Below are positions 4,941 to 6,007 of a stretch of DNA of 6,007 bases, one piece after another. The notes under the pieces were generated by a model, which was given only the letters and a program-made list of their open reading frames with translations, made no database searches and had not been told where the DNA came from. The position numbers and the translations under genes were made by a program. The number at the start of each line of letters is the position of its first letter. Position 1 is the first letter of the stretch. The DNA is from Planctomycetota bacterium (GTDB taxonomy: Bacteria; Planctomycetota; Phycisphaerae; Sedimentisphaerales; Anaerobacaceae), in NCBI GenBank assembly GCA_023135255.1, contig JAGLTN010000344.1, positions 1 through 6,007 on the forward strand, in the 5' to 3' direction.

Positions 4941-6007
4941 CAGGAACACTTTCTTTTTATACATGAACAATAACAATAGCCATTCAACAGCCAATGTGGC
5001 TATCGGCAGTACCAAAGGTTCAAGGCCGCCGAACATTGGCAAAACCCCGTGTAGGAAATAGTTGGCGGTATATTGATAATTGATAACTTCAGTTGACCAA
5101 TAAATGAATATTGCATTTGCTCCGATTACCTGGAAGAAAAATGCCCATTTATGGAAGCCTTTTACATCGATTGTCCAGTAGAAAACCGCCAGCAGAATAA
5201 GACTCCATCCGCCCGCTACCAGCACAAATGAGGAAGTCCAGATGTTTTTGATTATCGGGAAAAACGTTCCCCAGCCGTAACCTAATGCTATTAAAATTAC
5301 GCCAGCCATCAGAAGGTTAATTGTTTTTTTGTTGCCGGTTTTATCGCAGCGAAGCCAGTGACCTGCCAGTACGCCGAGCAAAGCGGTTGCAATTGCCGGT
5401 ATATTCGAGAGCAACCCTTCGTTGTCACCAAAGCCATAATATAACTTACCGGGCAAAAAGTGCTGATCAAACCATGAACTAAGGCATCCTTGGGCTGTGA
5501 AATTACAAATCCCGAACCCCGGTACCGGAATAAAGGCACTCGCGAGCCAATAACCGATCAAAAGACTTGCTGCCCAGATAGCTTGGCCTTTCCATTTCGT
5601 GTTCATTACGATCAGTGAAGCGAATAAATAGCAAACAGCCATTCTATGCAGCACGCCAGTCCATCGCATTTCGTCCATATTAAAGCTTAACGCGCCGTTA
5701 TATATCATTCCAATTATGTAAAGAACAAGGGCACGTTTGAAGATGTGGATGTAAAGCTGTTTTCTGTCGTCGCCTCTTTCGATTCTTTTTGAGATCGAAA
5801 AGGGGATTACCAGCCCAATGATAAAAAGAAAAAGAGGAAAAATCAAATCCTCAAACCTGAAACCCTCCCAGGCGGCATGCTCCATCTGGGTATTTATAGT
5901 TTGTGTAAATGAATTGTCCCAGACTTTATGCAGACTGTGAAATATCGCCCCGCCCCCGACGATCCAGAACATATCAAAACCTCTAAGTGCATCAATAGAA
6001 GCAACCC
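4932..6007 (-). CDS. Heparan-alpha-glucosaminide N-acetyltransferase-like (NagX/DUF5009) membrane protein, N-terminus beyond window
   Basis: The frame stays open to the right edge, giving 357 visible residues. The first eleven, VASIDALRGFD, followed by MFWIVGGG, form the conserved DALRGFDMFWI N-terminal motif of this family, so the Met at 5972 is internal and only a few residues are missing. The motif EHAAWEGFRFEDLIFPLFLF (visible residues 42-61) holds the His-containing stretch that in human HGSNAT includes the His implicated in acetyl transfer (here His43). Later family marks are DNEGLLSNIPAIATALLGVL, IWTSSFVLVAGGWSL and GANAIFIYW. About nine further hydrophobic helices follow the N-terminal one (near 54-71, 88-106, 117-134, 142-158, 202-218, 229-249, 259-281, 290-311, 327-347), and the end is basic (YKKKVFLKI). 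HGSNAT moves acetyl from acetyl-CoA across a membrane to a terminal glucosamine; bacterial relatives often sit beside glycan-degradation genes, but their substrates are mostly unproven. It may belong to the same glycan locus as the GH2 gene, though the 306-nt gap and hairpin suggest a separate transcript. Confidence 0.85.
   Translation of the reverse strand, partial: VASIDALRGFDMFWIVGGGAIFHSLHKVWDNSFTQTINTQMEHAAWEGFRFEDLIFPLFLFIIGLVIPFSISKRIERGDDRKQLYIHIFKRALVLYIIGMIYNGALSFNMDEMRWTGVLHRMAVCYLFASLIVMNTKWKGQAIWAASLLIGYWLASAFIPVPGFGICNFTAQGCLSSWFDQHFLPGKLYYGFGDNEGLLSNIPAIATALLGVLAGHWLRCDKTGNKKTINLLMAGVILIALGYGWGTFFPIIKNIWTSSFVLVAGGWSLILLAVFYWTIDVKGFHKWAFFFQVIGANAIFIYWSTEVINYQYTANYFLHGVLPMFGGLEPLVLPIATLAVEWLLLLFMYKKKVFLKI

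Noticed and set aside
4932..5972. A complete 346-aa acyltransferase starting at the ATG at 5972
   Set aside because: The frame is open upstream and encodes the conserved SIDALRGFD motif, so the gene is partial at the window edge.

Overview
All genes in this window lie on the minus strand, so the biology reads from right to left. The DNA is moderately AT-rich. The clearest taxonomic hint is the gene at the left edge, whose N-terminus (KAFTLVELLVVIAIIALLMA followed by ILMP) is the prepilin-type leader found in very large copy number in Planctomycetota, especially Phycisphaerae/Sedimentisphaerales-like bacteria, and in some Lentisphaerota/Verrucomicrobiota. A secreted family 2 glycosidase, a uroporphyrinogen-decarboxylase-like protein and a DUF5009/NagX-type membrane acyltransferase also fit a polysaccharide-degrading PVC-group bacterium. 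This assignment rests on recognition of patterns, not on a search.

Layout in transcription order. (1) 6007-4932: a polytopic membrane protein of the heparan-alpha-glucosaminide N-acetyltransferase-like (NagX/DUF5009) family. Its start lies beyond the window, and the first in-window Met is internal. A weak, U-tailed hairpin overlaps its stop codon. (2) 4931-4626: a 306-nt intergenic region with a candidate control region: a near-duplicate 12-mer (11/12 identical, 41 bp apart) with a CCGCGG core in one copy, a perfect 6-2-6 palindrome, and candidate -10 boxes. (3) 4625-1671: a secreted GH2 glycoside hydrolase of 984 aa with both catalytic glutamates. (4) 1644-541: a URO-D-superfamily protein of 367 aa, 26 nt downstream of the GH2 gene and very probably in the same operon. 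(5) 540-420: a short spacer with a good sigma70-like promoter. (6) 419-1: the N-terminal 139 aa of a type IV pilin-like/pseudopilin protein, cut by the window edge.

Working model. The GH2 enzyme is exported and releases sugars from an unknown glycan. The membrane acyltransferase may modify amino sugars at the cytoplasmic membrane. The URO-D-like protein is cytoplasmic and resembles the corrinoid/methyltransferase side of its superfamily rather than heme-pathway HemE, but it has unusual residues at the expected metal-ligand positions. The tight pairing of a secreted glycosidase with a URO-D-like protein of unknown reaction is the most interesting part of the window. Neither the glycan nor the URO-D-like reaction can be read from the sequence alone. 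No RNA genes, CRISPR arrays, insertion sequences or attachment sites were seen.
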